From: Photorhabdus luminescens subsp. luminescens
Lineage (GTDB): Bacteria; Pseudomonadota; Gammaproteobacteria; Enterobacterales; Enterobacteriaceae
Assembly: GCF_001083805.1 (NCBI RefSeq)
Contig: NZ_JXSK01000010.1
Location: 116,907 to 180,906, forward strand
Length of the DNA: 64,000 nt
Direction of reading: 5' to 3'
Below, in pieces: positions 6,775-16,001 of the stretch. Each line of letters begins with the position of its first letter. The stretch's first letter is position 1. Position numbers and translations under genes: made by a program. The notes beneath the pieces were generated by a model, which made no database searches, was not told the DNA's origin, and saw nothing but the letters and a program-made list of their open reading frames with translations.

Positions 6775-8873
6775 GAGTCTTTCACCGAAGAAGAGGCAAG
6801 TGCTGCGGGATATACAATACCACTACCCGCTTGTTGTAACAAAGCTGCAATAACGGTAAGAGTCCAACCAGAGTCAACGACGTCGTCGATAAGGAGGACT
6901 GGTTGATTCTGTACAATTTGTGTTATCTCAAAAACACCATCAAGGTTATGGCATTGATGAAAACTATTTTGCTGTTTCTTTTGGGGCTGGTTATCTTGAA
7001 CTTTTGCTACCGCATCAATAAATGTCAGGTTCATCCTTTGTGCTAGCCGATGTGCAAATGTAGGGACTAAATTCGGGTGTCTTAAGGAAGGTACACAACA
7101 CACCCAGGTTGGACTAGGATGAGGTTGCCAACGTTGTGAGATCATTTCAGCCATAGCATCAACTAGTTCATCAGAAAAATAACCCGAGTGTTTATTTTCA
7201 GCAACAGTTTTCCCCCAACCAGCATCTCCCCATCGAGAGAGAGCCCTACCAGGCTGAGCAACTAAGCAACCTAGCTGCCGTGGAAAACGATATGTAGGGA
7301 AGGCTTGATTAGAAGGTGCTACCTGTTTTCTTGGCGGGATAACCATTTCGGCATGTTTAAGAAAAGTGCTTGCTTGATGAACTAATACTGACTCAAGAGT
7401 CTGATTAACAACAGGTTGGCCAATGCATGACGAGCATTTGCCACAAGGTGTAGGGTCGTGATCATCTAGCTTACGGCGTAAGAAAGTCATCTTACATCCG
7501 GTATCTGACAGATAGGCCTGCACATCTGCCCACTCCTGCTTACGCTGGTTGGTAAGGTGAGCGATACGGGTGCGATCCAAGGTATAAGGCACAGGTATTC
7601 TGCGCCATAAGTTTCCGATTTTAATTACAGGGGCGGTGTTTTCTACACTTAGTAGTTTTAATACCTTTTCGATCTGTCCATAGCGTAGGTTGGTTTCCTC
7701 TTCAATGCTACGAAGTGATAAACCATCACTATTAGCTAGTACTTGCAAAATTTCGTTTACCTGAATTTCTGAGGGGAATGCCGAATTCCTGAAAAACTCA
7801 TGAATATCTTGATCTTCTACACCAGATATTAACACGCCAATAGCGTTGTCGATACCACGCCCTGCGCGGCCGACCTGCTGGTAGTAAGCCACGATGGAGC
7901 CCGGTGCTTGATAGTGAATCACAAAGCTTAAGTCTGGCTTGTCGTACCCCATACCCAATGCAGTAGTTGCTACCAGCACCTTAAGTTGATTGGTTAGCAA
8001 TAACTCTTCAAGATGCTGTCGGTAATCGTTACTGTTTTCAAAACCCTCAGCCTCAATACTGCTATGGTAGGCTCTGGCGTTGATGCCATTGGTGCTCAAC
8101 CAATTTGCTACCTGTTCGGCATCACGCACCGTTAAGGTGTACACAATGCCAGTACCATGTAAGGTGGGAATCACTTGCGCCAACCAAGCTAGGCGGGAGG
8201 ATTGATCGGGCAGCGCTATGGTTTGTAGCGAGAGGCTTTCACGGATCAGTGGACCACGCTGGATCTGGATATTACCCAGTTGTGTTTGGATATCAGCCAC
8301 CACACGGTTATTGGCAGTCGCAGTTGTGCCTAATACTGGTGTATTAGGTGGCAATTGGCGCAGAATATTTACTATACGCCGATAGTCCGGGCGGAAGTCA
8401 TGACCCCAGTCGGAAATACAGTGGGCTTCGTCGATCACCATCAAAGCAATACGGTCAGCAATAGGATAAAGCACGGTTTCAATGAAGTTATCATTGGCGA
8501 GCCGCTCAGGAGAAATCAGCAGGCAATCTATTTGATTATTTATAATCCTTTGTGTCACCGCCTGCCAGTTCGCTGTATTGGTGGAATTCATGGTCTCGGC
8601 TACGATGTGCAGGCGCTGGGCGGACTCAATCTGGTTACGCATTAGGGCCAACAAAGGAGAAACAATAATTGTCGGCCCCATGCCGCGATCGCGGAAAATT
8701 TTGGTGCTGATAAAGTAAACTGAGCTTTTACCCCAGCCAGTACGCTGTACTACCAACAGTTTCTGCCGTTGGTTAACCAAAGCATCAATAGCTTCCCACT
8801 GACCATCGCGAAACTCAGCATTTGGATTGGCCAGTGCAGTTTGTAGTAGTTGTTGGGCCTGAGCTCGATTCAT
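6771..8873 (-). CDS. RecQ-like DNA helicase fused to a C-terminal phosphoribosyltransferase domain
   Basis: The product has 700 residues. The N-terminal half is a RecQ-type SF2 helicase: Walker A RTGWGKS (44-50), DEAH at 148-151 within VIDEAHCISDWGHDFR, a TTATAN motif, and the VGRAGRG motif VI. A four-cysteine zinc segment (C..., CGKCSSC) follows, as in RecQ. The last 150 residues form a ComF-like phosphoribosyltransferase-type domain with the PRPP-binding signature LLIDDVVDSGWT. I start at the ATG preceded by AAGGAGTGATA rather than an ATG 21 bp upstream that lacks a ribosome-binding site. The gene lies between the SF1 helicase gene (167 bp gap) and the DprA-like gene (4 bp overlap). Helicase and PRTase identities are secure; a joint role in defence against foreign DNA is inferred. 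Confidence 0.85.
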   Translation of the reverse strand: MNRAQAQQLLQTALANPNAEFRDGQWEAIDALVNQRQKLLVVQRTGWGKSSVYFISTKIFRDRGMGPTIIVSPLLALMRNQIESAQRLHIVAETMNSTNTANWQAVTQRIINNQIDCLLISPERLANDNFIETVLYPIADRIALMVIDEAHCISDWGHDFRPDYRRIVNILRQLPPNTPVLGTTATANNRVVADIQTQLGNIQIQRGPLIRESLSLQTIALPDQSSRLAWLAQVIPTLHGTGIVYTLTVRDAEQVANWLSTNGINARAYHSSIEAEGFENSNDYRQHLEELLLTNQLKVLVATTALGMGYDKPDLSFVIHYQAPGSIVAYYQQVGRAGRGIDNAIGVLISGVEDQDIHEFFRNSAFPSEIQVNEILQVLANSDGLSLRSIEEETNLRYGQIEKVLKLLSVENTAPVIKIGNLWRRIPVPYTLDRTRIAHLTNQRKQEWADVQAYLSDTGCKMTFLRRKLDDHDPTPCGKCSSCIGQPVVNQTLESVLVHQASTFLKHAEMVIPPRKQVAPSNQAFPTYRFPRQLGCLVAQPGRALSRWGDAGWGKTVAENKHSGYFSDELVDAMAEMISQRWQPHPSPTWVCCVPSLRHPNLVPTFAHRLAQRMNLTFIDAVAKVQDNQPQKKQQNSFHQCHNLDGVFEITQIVQNQPVLLIDDVVDSGWTLTVIAALLQQAGSGIVYPAALASSSVKDS

Positions 8874-9040
8874 TATCACTCCTTGTTTATACAATTAGCT
8901 CGCTATTCGTTAGCTTAGATAACCCTAATCACCTTCAGATTCATGTTACGAATAATGCACTTTGTGAGGCAGTGTTGCCTAACAGCATAAGGACTGTTTA
9001 TTCATTTTGTTACTCGTTTTTTGATAATTCCACCTTGGAG

Positions 9041-12000
9041 TTATTGTAAATGATGATATGCCTCCATTGGCAACTCTCTGGCTACATCACGAAACCAAGG
9101 CAAACGATGCCATACTGCTGGATCGCCAATTATGAAAATGTGTTTTTTTGCTCGAGTGAGAGCAACGTTTAACAGATTAGGCTTACTAGCCGCCCATTTT
9201 GCGCCGCCATCATTATTTTCGTCGCAGCCTAGGACAAAAATGACAATATCGTTTTCTTTGCCCTGAAAAGTATGCACTGTACCGATACAGTTTTTTTGCC
9301 ATACCTTGAGCTCTTTTCGGGTTATCAATGGCATAAATTGCCGCCAGATAGCCAAATCGCGTTTTTCCAGTAACTCACAAAGTGCGGATTTAACCGCCTT
9401 GAATGGTGTAATAACGTAAATCGAATGGAGCGAGACATTAGCAGCAAGCAGTTGGTCTAATAGCCTGAGCAAATCTTTACCGTGGCTGTTACGATATTGT
9501 TTTTCACCTGTCCCTCCAACCGATGCCAGCCAATGGTTTTCCAGAATGCTGTTCACAGGTTGGCAGCGAATCTTGTCCGCATCAAGCCCATGAATCATGC
9601 GGCCATTGTAGGTCATCCTATTAGCTAAACTAAACATCGGTTCAATACAACGACGGTGTACCCACAATGGAATACCTAGCCAGATCAGGTTGTTCATGAC
9701 TTCTAATTCACATCCCCAATGATTGACGCGATCAGCAACCTGCTGCACTGAAAGTAATCCCGGATTCCAGTCTTTAGCCTTTTCATTCAGAGCATCCAGG
9801 CAAAGACGTTCAACCAACGGCGGAGGGGTCGTAAATACCGGTTCAATCTGCAAAGGGTCTCCAACGACCAGTACCCGTTTTGCACGCCAGAGTCCTCCGA
9901 CAGCTTGTTGTGGAGGTGCCTGGCCGGCTTCATCGATCATTAACCAGCCGAGTTCTTCGCTTTCCACTCCATGAAACATGCGCCCCATAGATGCGAAAGT
10001 TGTGGATAATACGGGCACAAACATAAACAGCGTTTGCCACCAGCGTATAGGCGTGATTTCGGAATGAGGTTGTGCTAAAAAAGCCGAGAGATTAAATATT
10101 ATGCAGTCTTTAAAACGAGGTACTACTAGTGCTTCATAAAGCCAAGCCTGATGAAGTTCCATCGCTGTGATAAATAATGTGGAACGTTGACGATTTATCT
10201 GTGCGTTCTGCCAAAAGGCTGTTCGTTGTAATGTTGCATCAGTGATAGGTTGGTTGATATCTGGCAACGTGATATCGGAAAACTGCTGCTTCAAAGTTTG
10301 CAGGGAACGATAGTCATTCTCCCGTTGTTGGATAATTTTTTCGATATCCTGTTGTGAGGTTCGCTTTTTTTCAGCTATGTCATTAACTGACTTGCGTTGT
10401 TCCGCAACACGCTGGGCTTGTTCGGTTTGCAATCTCATCAGTCTTAATACTTCGTGTTGTGCACACCGCAACGTTTCTTTATACGCATGCACTCGCTTGC
10501 GATTCATCAGACGCATTAGCCATCCTGGTGCATCACTTTCGATAATTTTTTGCTGCTGTTCCGCATGTTGGAGTTGTTTCCCTAATACGTCCTGTTCTGT
10601 TTTCACCTGTTCCAGCCTGTTAAGCTGAGTTTCGTACAGTTCTTCTGTTTGCTTCAGCTTTAGTGATAACGTGTCGAGTGAATTGTCATGCCGTTTTTCT
10701 ATCAGATGCACAAACATTTCTAGTTGTTGTTGAAGTTTTTTTGTCTTTTCCAGACATACGAGGAAACGTTTTTTAGCGGTGGCGAAAGAGATGGGGTTGT
10801 GATAATGCCTCCAGCGCCAAAGACTGAGAAAATTCTCTTCAGCGGGGCGAGAGGCTTCAGTTGGGGTGTCGCGTAAAAAATGTTCATCGAAAAATAAGCG
10901 TTGAGAAAATTTAGTCCGGTTCGGTTTTTTGCCCAGAGCAGCGGAAATGATCCCCCAGCATTGTTTCTCTTTCTTCAATGGACGATAGAGGTGATAGGTT
11001 TTAACTTTTCCCTGACTATTTTTACTTTTTTTATGTTCGCGCTTCGGGCGGTTCTCGGCAGCTATCTGGTTTGCGGTTGGTGCTAAATAGTCAAGCGATT
11101 GGAATTCTTCAGCCAATGATTTCTTTTGCGGCAATTCTTTTGATATGTTTTCTACTGCTGCATTGTTGGATGACGCAATGATCATTTCGAACCCAGTGAG
11201 TTCATTCACGATAAAACCGGAATTGTCCAGTGTGTCATCAACTTTTTGATAACGCGTAAGTATCTTCGCTCGTTCAACAATGTTATGTGCTACTAGATCG
11301 CGCAGAAGCGTCGTTTTTCCAGTTCCCGGAGGGCCGTTGACGGAAAGCAGCCCACCGTCAGCGAGTTCTTCTATCGCCGTATTAATAGCAAATTGCTGCA
11401 TTAGCGACATGGCGTGTTTGGGGTCGGAAGGCCAGCGTCCAAGAGGCATCTTCGCTGGATGCAGTTGCTTGATAATGGAGGCAAGTCCGTCTTGTGAATA
11501 AAGGTCTGGATTCCTTGAAACATTATGATGAGAAAGATACGCTCTGAGAGCCTTACATCTATCTCCTCGTTTCAAGGCCGTAATAGCGTATTCAATGTCC
11601 TCAAAGAAAAAACTATTTAAAATAGGGAGTGCAAAAGTTTTATCATTGACGCTGACTTCTTCTTCAATTTCATCGTCATTTTCTTGTGATGCCTCTGTAC
11701 AGTCGCCATTTCCTACCATCCAGTCTATTTGCAAAGCATATTGCCATTGAGGTTCAAAATCCGCCCAACTGACCAGATGTGTTGTCAACAGTGTTAAAAT
11801 ATCATTTGCCTTTAAAATACTGGGGCCATTTTCTCGTATTGGTTTCAGAGAGGCGCTAAAGTTGCCGAGGGTATTTTTAAGATGCTCGCAACTGACTGAA
11901 AATATCTTCGTATTAAGCTGTTCAAAACGTTCATCACGCAGGTGTCCTAAAGCCCAGGGAAGAGAACTCACTGAAAATTTATCCAGAGCGGGGTTTCCTT

Positions 12001-12355
12001 CCGTGCCTAATGGAATTTTGGCAAAGCAGGTTGTTCCTTCTTTATCCAGTCGTTGCTCAAATTCTTCTGCATAATACCCTTCATCTGGACCGAACACCGC
12101 TTGGCTGATTGTGTTAGCGATAGCTTTATCAAACAAACCGACGTACAAGTTATATAAGACTTTTTGATCGGGAATATCATGTTGTTGACGGAGTTCTGAC
12201 GAAAGCCAGGGTAGTGCCTTATCTCCCAACTGATAGAGTGTTTTAAGCGGAATGAGTAAACTTTTATCTTTTTTTTCAAGTGTATAAGGTTGGAAGAACT
12301 CTATACGTTGCCAGGTACGGAGAATATCATTCGAAAGGGAAGTTGCGGCCATCAT
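9041..12355 (-). CDS. Large SF1 (Upf1/DNA2-like) helicase with central coiled coil
   Basis: This protein has 1104 residues. About 330 N-terminal residues match nothing I recognise. They are followed by Walker A GPPGTGKTTL (about 341-350), a long central insertion with heptad-like Leu/Gln/Glu sequence (about 540-690), Walker B MIDEAGQAPP (about 803-812) with GDPLQIEP just after, then the C-terminal RecA-like motifs ITPFKAV, HTFQGKEND and NVALTRAK. These are hallmarks of Upf1-like SF1B helicases acting 5' to 3' on nucleic acid. It is the first gene of the operon with the RecQ-PRTase and DprA-like genes. Size and gene company fit a mobile-element defence helicase rather than a housekeeping enzyme. 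I do not know the N-terminal domain's role. Confidence 0.82.
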   Translation of the reverse strand: MMAATSLSNDILRTWQRIEFFQPYTLEKKDKSLLIPLKTLYQLGDKALPWLSSELRQQHDIPDQKVLYNLYVGLFDKAIANTISQAVFGPDEGYYAEEFEQRLDKEGTTCFAKIPLGTEGNPALDKFSVSSLPWALGHLRDERFEQLNTKIFSVSCEHLKNTLGNFSASLKPIRENGPSILKANDILTLLTTHLVSWADFEPQWQYALQIDWMVGNGDCTEASQENDDEIEEEVSVNDKTFALPILNSFFFEDIEYAITALKRGDRCKALRAYLSHHNVSRNPDLYSQDGLASIIKQLHPAKMPLGRWPSDPKHAMSLMQQFAINTAIEELADGGLLSVNGPPGTGKTTLLRDLVAHNIVERAKILTRYQKVDDTLDNSGFIVNELTGFEMIIASSNNAAVENISKELPQKKSLAEEFQSLDYLAPTANQIAAENRPKREHKKSKNSQGKVKTYHLYRPLKKEKQCWGIISAALGKKPNRTKFSQRLFFDEHFLRDTPTEASRPAEENFLSLWRWRHYHNPISFATAKKRFLVCLEKTKKLQQQLEMFVHLIEKRHDNSLDTLSLKLKQTEELYETQLNRLEQVKTEQDVLGKQLQHAEQQQKIIESDAPGWLMRLMNRKRVHAYKETLRCAQHEVLRLMRLQTEQAQRVAEQRKSVNDIAEKKRTSQQDIEKIIQQRENDYRSLQTLKQQFSDITLPDINQPITDATLQRTAFWQNAQINRQRSTLFITAMELHQAWLYEALVVPRFKDCIIFNLSAFLAQPHSEITPIRWWQTLFMFVPVLSTTFASMGRMFHGVESEELGWLMIDEAGQAPPQQAVGGLWRAKRVLVVGDPLQIEPVFTTPPPLVERLCLDALNEKAKDWNPGLLSVQQVADRVNHWGCELEVMNNLIWLGIPLWVHRRCIEPMFSLANRMTYNGRMIHGLDADKIRCQPVNSILENHWLASVGGTGEKQYRNSHGKDLLRLLDQLLAANVSLHSIYVITPFKAVKSALCELLEKRDLAIWRQFMPLITRKELKVWQKNCIGTVHTFQGKENDIVIFVLGCDENNDGGAKWAASKPNLLNVALTRAKKHIFIIGDPAVWHRLPWFRDVARELPMEAYHHLQ

Positions 12356-12816
12356 AGCTCTTTGAATTATCTAACAAATGCCTTGAATGATAAGAGTACA
12401 GCAATCAATATGGGTTTTGTAGGCGTTTGGCTTAAGCGTTATGACATACGTCACAGTCTGGTAGTAAAACCCCTTATGCTTTATTCATCTTCCTTATATT
12501 CACCTTCATTTTCCTCTTTAACGCTAAGTTTTCCTTTTGATAACGATAAATCCACTCAGATCCCCGCTTTGCTGGAAATCAAAACTTCACCGCGTTTTAA
12601 GAGGATTTTGTCAGTAGGGAACACGGTATTAACCCTTACAAAGTCAGATAAATAAAAGCCTACAGAGAAATGTGTATAGTGTGCGCAGTTGAGAGATGTA
12701 AAAAGATTTTCAGGGAGTATCTTCTGGCAGGAATTAAATTATTTTTGTTGACCCTGTTTGTTATATAAACGAAGATGTTAAAAATAAGTAAAATTAAACG
12801 GGAGTAAAGAGGGTAT
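12356..12816. other. Divergent intergenic region
   Basis: About 460 bp separate the helicase operon (leftward) from the toxin-like gene (rightward). Promoters for both must lie here. The only clear signal is the purine-rich GGGAGTAAAGAGGG just before 12817. A frame at 12290-12655 is open but has atypical composition and no ribosome-binding site, and I do not call it. Confidence 0.5.
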
Positions 12817-13701
12817 ATGAAATATAAAAAATATGATCCCAGTGTGGGAGGTTACATGGGGGATTTTTTAAGGGGTAATGTAGGCATTAATCAGTTAAAA
12901 CCTCAACATGAATTCTTTGATGCCGTAGGGTTAGAAAAGGTATTAAGTGATAATACCATATATATTGCACTTCTCACTCCAGAGGAAGCTGTGAGTATTT
13001 TAAGTGATATCAACCATTTTTCACCAACAAGACCAAAAATAAAATTAAATAATTACCATGAAAAGGTTTTCTATGTTACCGACCCCATTTCACCTTTTGC
13101 CGGAAATATACATGATTTTTTTGGATTTTCCGCGATTGTCAGAGAGTTTAAAAGTATAGGGATCACAGCAACGGAATATTTTGATAAAAATGGCAAGTGT
13201 TATATAAAAATATCAGGTCATGCAGGTCTTAGACGTATTATTACGGGAACGAGATATGGTGCTAACAATCTTAAAATGCTGTCGATGGGTATAGGACAGC
13301 AAGGTCTTAATTCAAGTATTGTTAAAGGGGTTAAATTCTGCATTATCTTTTCTGTTATGTATCGAGCGATTGAAGCTGTTTTTAAAGATGAATATACCTT
13401 AGCAGATTTCATTGGCAATATAACTGTTGATATGGCTAAAACAGCAATAATTGCGGCTACTTCTTGGGCTGCGGGTTCATTTGTGACTGCTACAGCTATT
13501 TTAGGTGGTAGTATTATTGCCGCTGCTGGAGTTGTTCTTCTTGTTGGATTGGGGGTTGCTATTGGTCTGGAAATTCTGGATGCAAGATATGGAATAAGTA
13601 AAAAGTTAATAGAGTTAATAAAAGAAAAAATGGAAAGAAAACCAAGGTTGCCAGAAGGAAATTTACAGCATGTATTTAACAGCTTAGGTAAAATAAAATG
13701 A
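12817..13701 (+). CDS. Putative pore-forming toxin with C-terminal hydrophobic hairpin
   Basis: This 294-residue protein does not match a family I can name with certainty. The first 200 residues are mixed polar with no signal peptide. Residues about 205-255 form two adjacent hydrophobic, Ala/Gly-rich helices (AAGSFVTATAILGGSIIAAAG and VVLLVGLGVAIGLEIL), followed by a basic tail. A buried hydrophobic hairpin near the C terminus is the arrangement of pore-forming colicins. Its stop overlaps the start of a small multi-pass membrane protein (ATGA, 13698-13701), as expected for a toxin and membrane immunity protein. The purine-rich GGGAGTAAAGAGGGT precedes the ATG. Alternatives are an inner-membrane protein of unknown role or an injected effector. 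Confidence 0.5.
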   Translation: MKYKKYDPSVGGYMGDFLRGNVGINQLKPQHEFFDAVGLEKVLSDNTIYIALLTPEEAVSILSDINHFSPTRPKIKLNNYHEKVFYVTDPISPFAGNIHDFFGFSAIVREFKSIGITATEYFDKNGKCYIKISGHAGLRRIITGTRYGANNLKMLSMGIGQQGLNSSIVKGVKFCIIFSVMYRAIEAVFKDEYTLADFIGNITVDMAKTAIIAATSWAAGSFVTATAILGGSIIAAAGVVLLVGLGVAIGLEILDARYGISKKLIELIKEKMERKPRLPEGNLQHVFNSLGKIK

Positions 13702-14093
13702 ATAATAAGTATGTAAAAATCACGTACGGGATAATACTATTGCTAATAGTTACTTCTATAATGTACTTAGTGAGTGACTGTGTTTTTTCATTGATTTTAA
13801 TGAAAGAAAAAATAATATTTTCTGGCACTATTGTTATGTATTTTATTTCATTTCCTTTAATATTTTATGCTATATCAGGCTCCGTTTTTTTCTTTGTTTT
13901 TAATCGATTACCGAAATCTAATAAGCTGATTGTCAGATATTTAACTATGCTGATGATTGCATCATTTATCGTTAGCTTTCCTATCTCTTTTTATGTTGGT
14001 TATAAGTTAAAAAGTGACGGCTATTTAGTGTGTGAAAAGATTTCATGGATGTCGCCTACAACTTATGTCAAAGACATTAAATTATGTGAGTAA
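13698..14093 (+). CDS. DUF1240-like small membrane protein, putative immunity protein
   Basis: The product has 131 residues with about four hydrophobic segments (about 9-31, 43-68, 80-102) and the C-terminal motif CEKISWMSPTTYVKDIKLC. This resembles the DUF1240 family seen in Photorhabdus, Yersinia and relatives. No biochemical function is known to me. Translational overlap with the hairpin-containing gene upstream, small size and multi-pass topology match membrane immunity proteins of pore-forming bacteriocins. Function is inferred from context only. Confidence 0.55.
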   Translation: MNNKYVKITYGIILLLIVTSIMYLVSDCVFSLILMKEKIIFSGTIVMYFISFPLIFYAISGSVFFFVFNRLPKSNKLIVRYLTMLMIASFIVSFPISFYVGYKLKSDGYLVCEKISWMSPTTYVKDIKLCE

Positions 14094-14276
14094 AAATTTT
14101 TGTGAATAACATTAGTTTTGCCTAAAAAGCAGCAATTTTAGCATCACGTAAATTCAAGCTCGGCTTTTTGGATTGGAAGATATAAACAAATAATCCCGAT
14201 ACAATCTCTAACAAAAAGCCGAACAATATTAAGCCGTACTGGAAAAGGGGACCAACACGTTACATTAGATTCCCTC

Positions 14277-15044
14277 TTAACACACCACACACATTGGTTT
14301 ACCTGAAACCGGCTCGGGATGAATTTCAGCTTCAATGCTGAATATCCGCTGTAATAATTTCGGTGTCATAACCTCCTCGGGTGAGCCTTGGGCAACAACC
14401 TGCCCTTGGGAAAGTAGTACCAGGTGGTCACAGTACCGGCTGGCCTGATTGAGGTCGTGAAGTACGGTCATGACGGTTTTTCCTTCATTGTTCAGCTCAC
14501 GCAGCAGCTTCATCAATTCTACCTGATGGTTGATGTCAAGATACGTAGTGGGTTCGTCAAGCAGCAGCACCGGCGTATTTTGAGCCAGAACCATCGCCAG
14601 AAAAGCGCGTTGGCGCTGCCCGCCTGAAAGGTCGGCAACGCGTTTATCGGCAAGATGGCTAATCTGCGTTTTTTCCATTGCTTGTTGTACAAGACGACGA
14701 TCATGAGATGTTAAACGCCCCCAGAACGTAAGCCAGGGGCTGCGTCCGTATGCAACCAGTTCATGGACGGCGATCCCCTCTGGTGTGAGAGGATGTTGCG
14801 GTAAGAGCGACAGATGTCTGGCGAGCTTGCGTGAGGAAAAGTGTGCTAAAGGTTCGCTATCTATCGTTAACTTTCCAGATAATGGTGTTAATAGTCTCGA
14901 AAAGCATTTCAGTAATGTCGATTTTCCGCAGCCGTTAGGGCCGAGCAGCGCCGTGATTTTCCCGGTCGGGAGGGTGAGCGACAGGTCATTTAGAATGAGT
15001 TTCTCCCCGTAGCCCGCAGATAACTTTTCCGTAGCCAGTTGCAT
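14277..15044 (-). CDS. fecE: Ferric citrate ABC transporter ATP-binding protein FecE
   Basis: FecE powers import of iron from periplasmic ferric citrate through FecCD in the inner membrane. The 255 residues carry Walker A GPNGCGKST (about 35-43), the ABC signature LSGGQRQR, Walker B VLLLDEPTTYLD and the switch His in VLHDLN. The sequence follows E. coli FecE closely to the C-terminal HPEPVSGKPMC. Its ATG directly follows the fecD stop, with GAGG nine bases upstream. It is the last gene of fecABCDE. The DNA is visibly richer in G+C than neighbouring accessory genes. Confidence 0.95.
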   Translation of the reverse strand: MQLATEKLSAGYGEKLILNDLSLTLPTGKITALLGPNGCGKSTLLKCFSRLLTPLSGKLTIDSEPLAHFSSRKLARHLSLLPQHPLTPEGIAVHELVAYGRSPWLTFWGRLTSHDRRLVQQAMEKTQISHLADKRVADLSGGQRQRAFLAMVLAQNTPVLLLDEPTTYLDINHQVELMKLLRELNNEGKTVMTVLHDLNQASRYCDHLVLLSQGQVVAQGSPEEVMTPKLLQRIFSIEAEIHPEPVSGKPMCVVC

Positions 15045-16001
15045 TTAACGTATCCTCACTAAAAGCCAGAAGAAATAAGGGGCGCCAATGATGGCGGTCA
15101 GTACGCCAGCAGGCAGTTCCATCGGTGGGGCTATGGTCCTTGCCAGCAAATCGGCTAATAGCAGAACCTGAGCCCCCATAAGCATGGATGCGGGTATAAG
15201 CCAGCGATGCCGTCCTCCCACAAGTTTGCGGACGAGATGGGGTACCACGAGGCTAATAAAACCAATCGGCCCGCAAACAGCGACGCCTGTTGCAGCAAGC
15301 GCTACTGCCAGCATTAATCCCCAAGATTGTACGTGTAGAAGCGAAACGCCCAGTGTGCTGGCGCTGTCATCACCAAGCGCCAGTAAATCTAAATCGCGAC
15401 AAAAACGTAAGCTGAGTGGTATCAGTATCATCAATACTGGCAAGGCTATAGCCACAAACTGCCAGTCTCGTCCCCACAGACTGCCTGTCAGCCACAAAAG
15501 CGCATTGTTGATATCTTGTGGGCGTGAGAGCATGAGGTAGTCGGTGATGCTTGTCCAGGTGGCTGAAAGTGCCACGCCAACCAGTGCAAGGCGCAATGGC
15601 GAAGAGAGTCCGGCAATCGCCCGTAGCAGGATTAGCGCAGCCATCCCACCGCCAAAAGCGAGTAGCGGAAGCCACTGCACTGGCAGAGAAGGGAAAAGGA
15701 TCAACGCGCTTACCGACGCCAGGCTTGCTGCATGATTTACCCCCAGTACATCGGGAGAGGCCAGTGGATTACGAACAATACCCTGAACCAAGACGCCGGA
15801 AAGCGCCAGTGCAGCGCCTACAGTGATGGCGAGTAAAATACGCGGTAGGCGGTATTGCGTTAGCACAAAGTGGTGTTTGTCGCTGGGTTGCCAGCCGCTT
15901 ATTAACGCGTCCCAAGGAAGCGGTTGTGCTCCCATGCGTAGCGCTAGCGCCAGCGTAACTGCCAGCGATATTACTAAAAGTGGGATAACCTGACGATTCA
16001 T
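15045..16001 (-). CDS. fecD: Ferric citrate ABC transporter permease FecD
   Basis: This is one of the two BtuC-type permease subunits that form the inner-membrane channel. It has 318 residues with roughly nine or ten hydrophobic segments, and conserved stretches RNPLASPDVLGVNH and LWGRDW nearly identical to E. coli FecD. I choose the ATG at 16001, which overlaps the fecC stop (ATGA) and gives the E. coli length; an upstream extension in the same frame would run far into fecC. It works with FecC, FecE and the binding protein FecB. Confidence 0.95.
   Translation of the reverse strand: MNRQVIPLLVISLAVTLALALRMGAQPLPWDALISGWQPSDKHHFVLTQYRLPRILLAITVGAALALSGVLVQGIVRNPLASPDVLGVNHAASLASVSALILFPSLPVQWLPLLAFGGGMAALILLRAIAGLSSPLRLALVGVALSATWTSITDYLMLSRPQDINNALLWLTGSLWGRDWQFVAIALPVLMILIPLSLRFCRDLDLLALGDDSASTLGVSLLHVQSWGLMLAVALAATGVAVCGPIGFISLVVPHLVRKLVGGRHRWLIPASMLMGAQVLLLADLLARTIAPPMELPAGVLTAIIGAPYFFWLLVRIR

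Noticed and set aside
12290..12655. Plus-strand 121-codon frame before the toxin-like gene
   Set aside because: It overlaps the helicase start region in antisense, has no ribosome-binding site and no recognisable domains.
14144..14335. Small minus-strand frame after fecE
   Set aside because: It overlaps the fecE 3' end in another frame and resembles no protein; likely chance.
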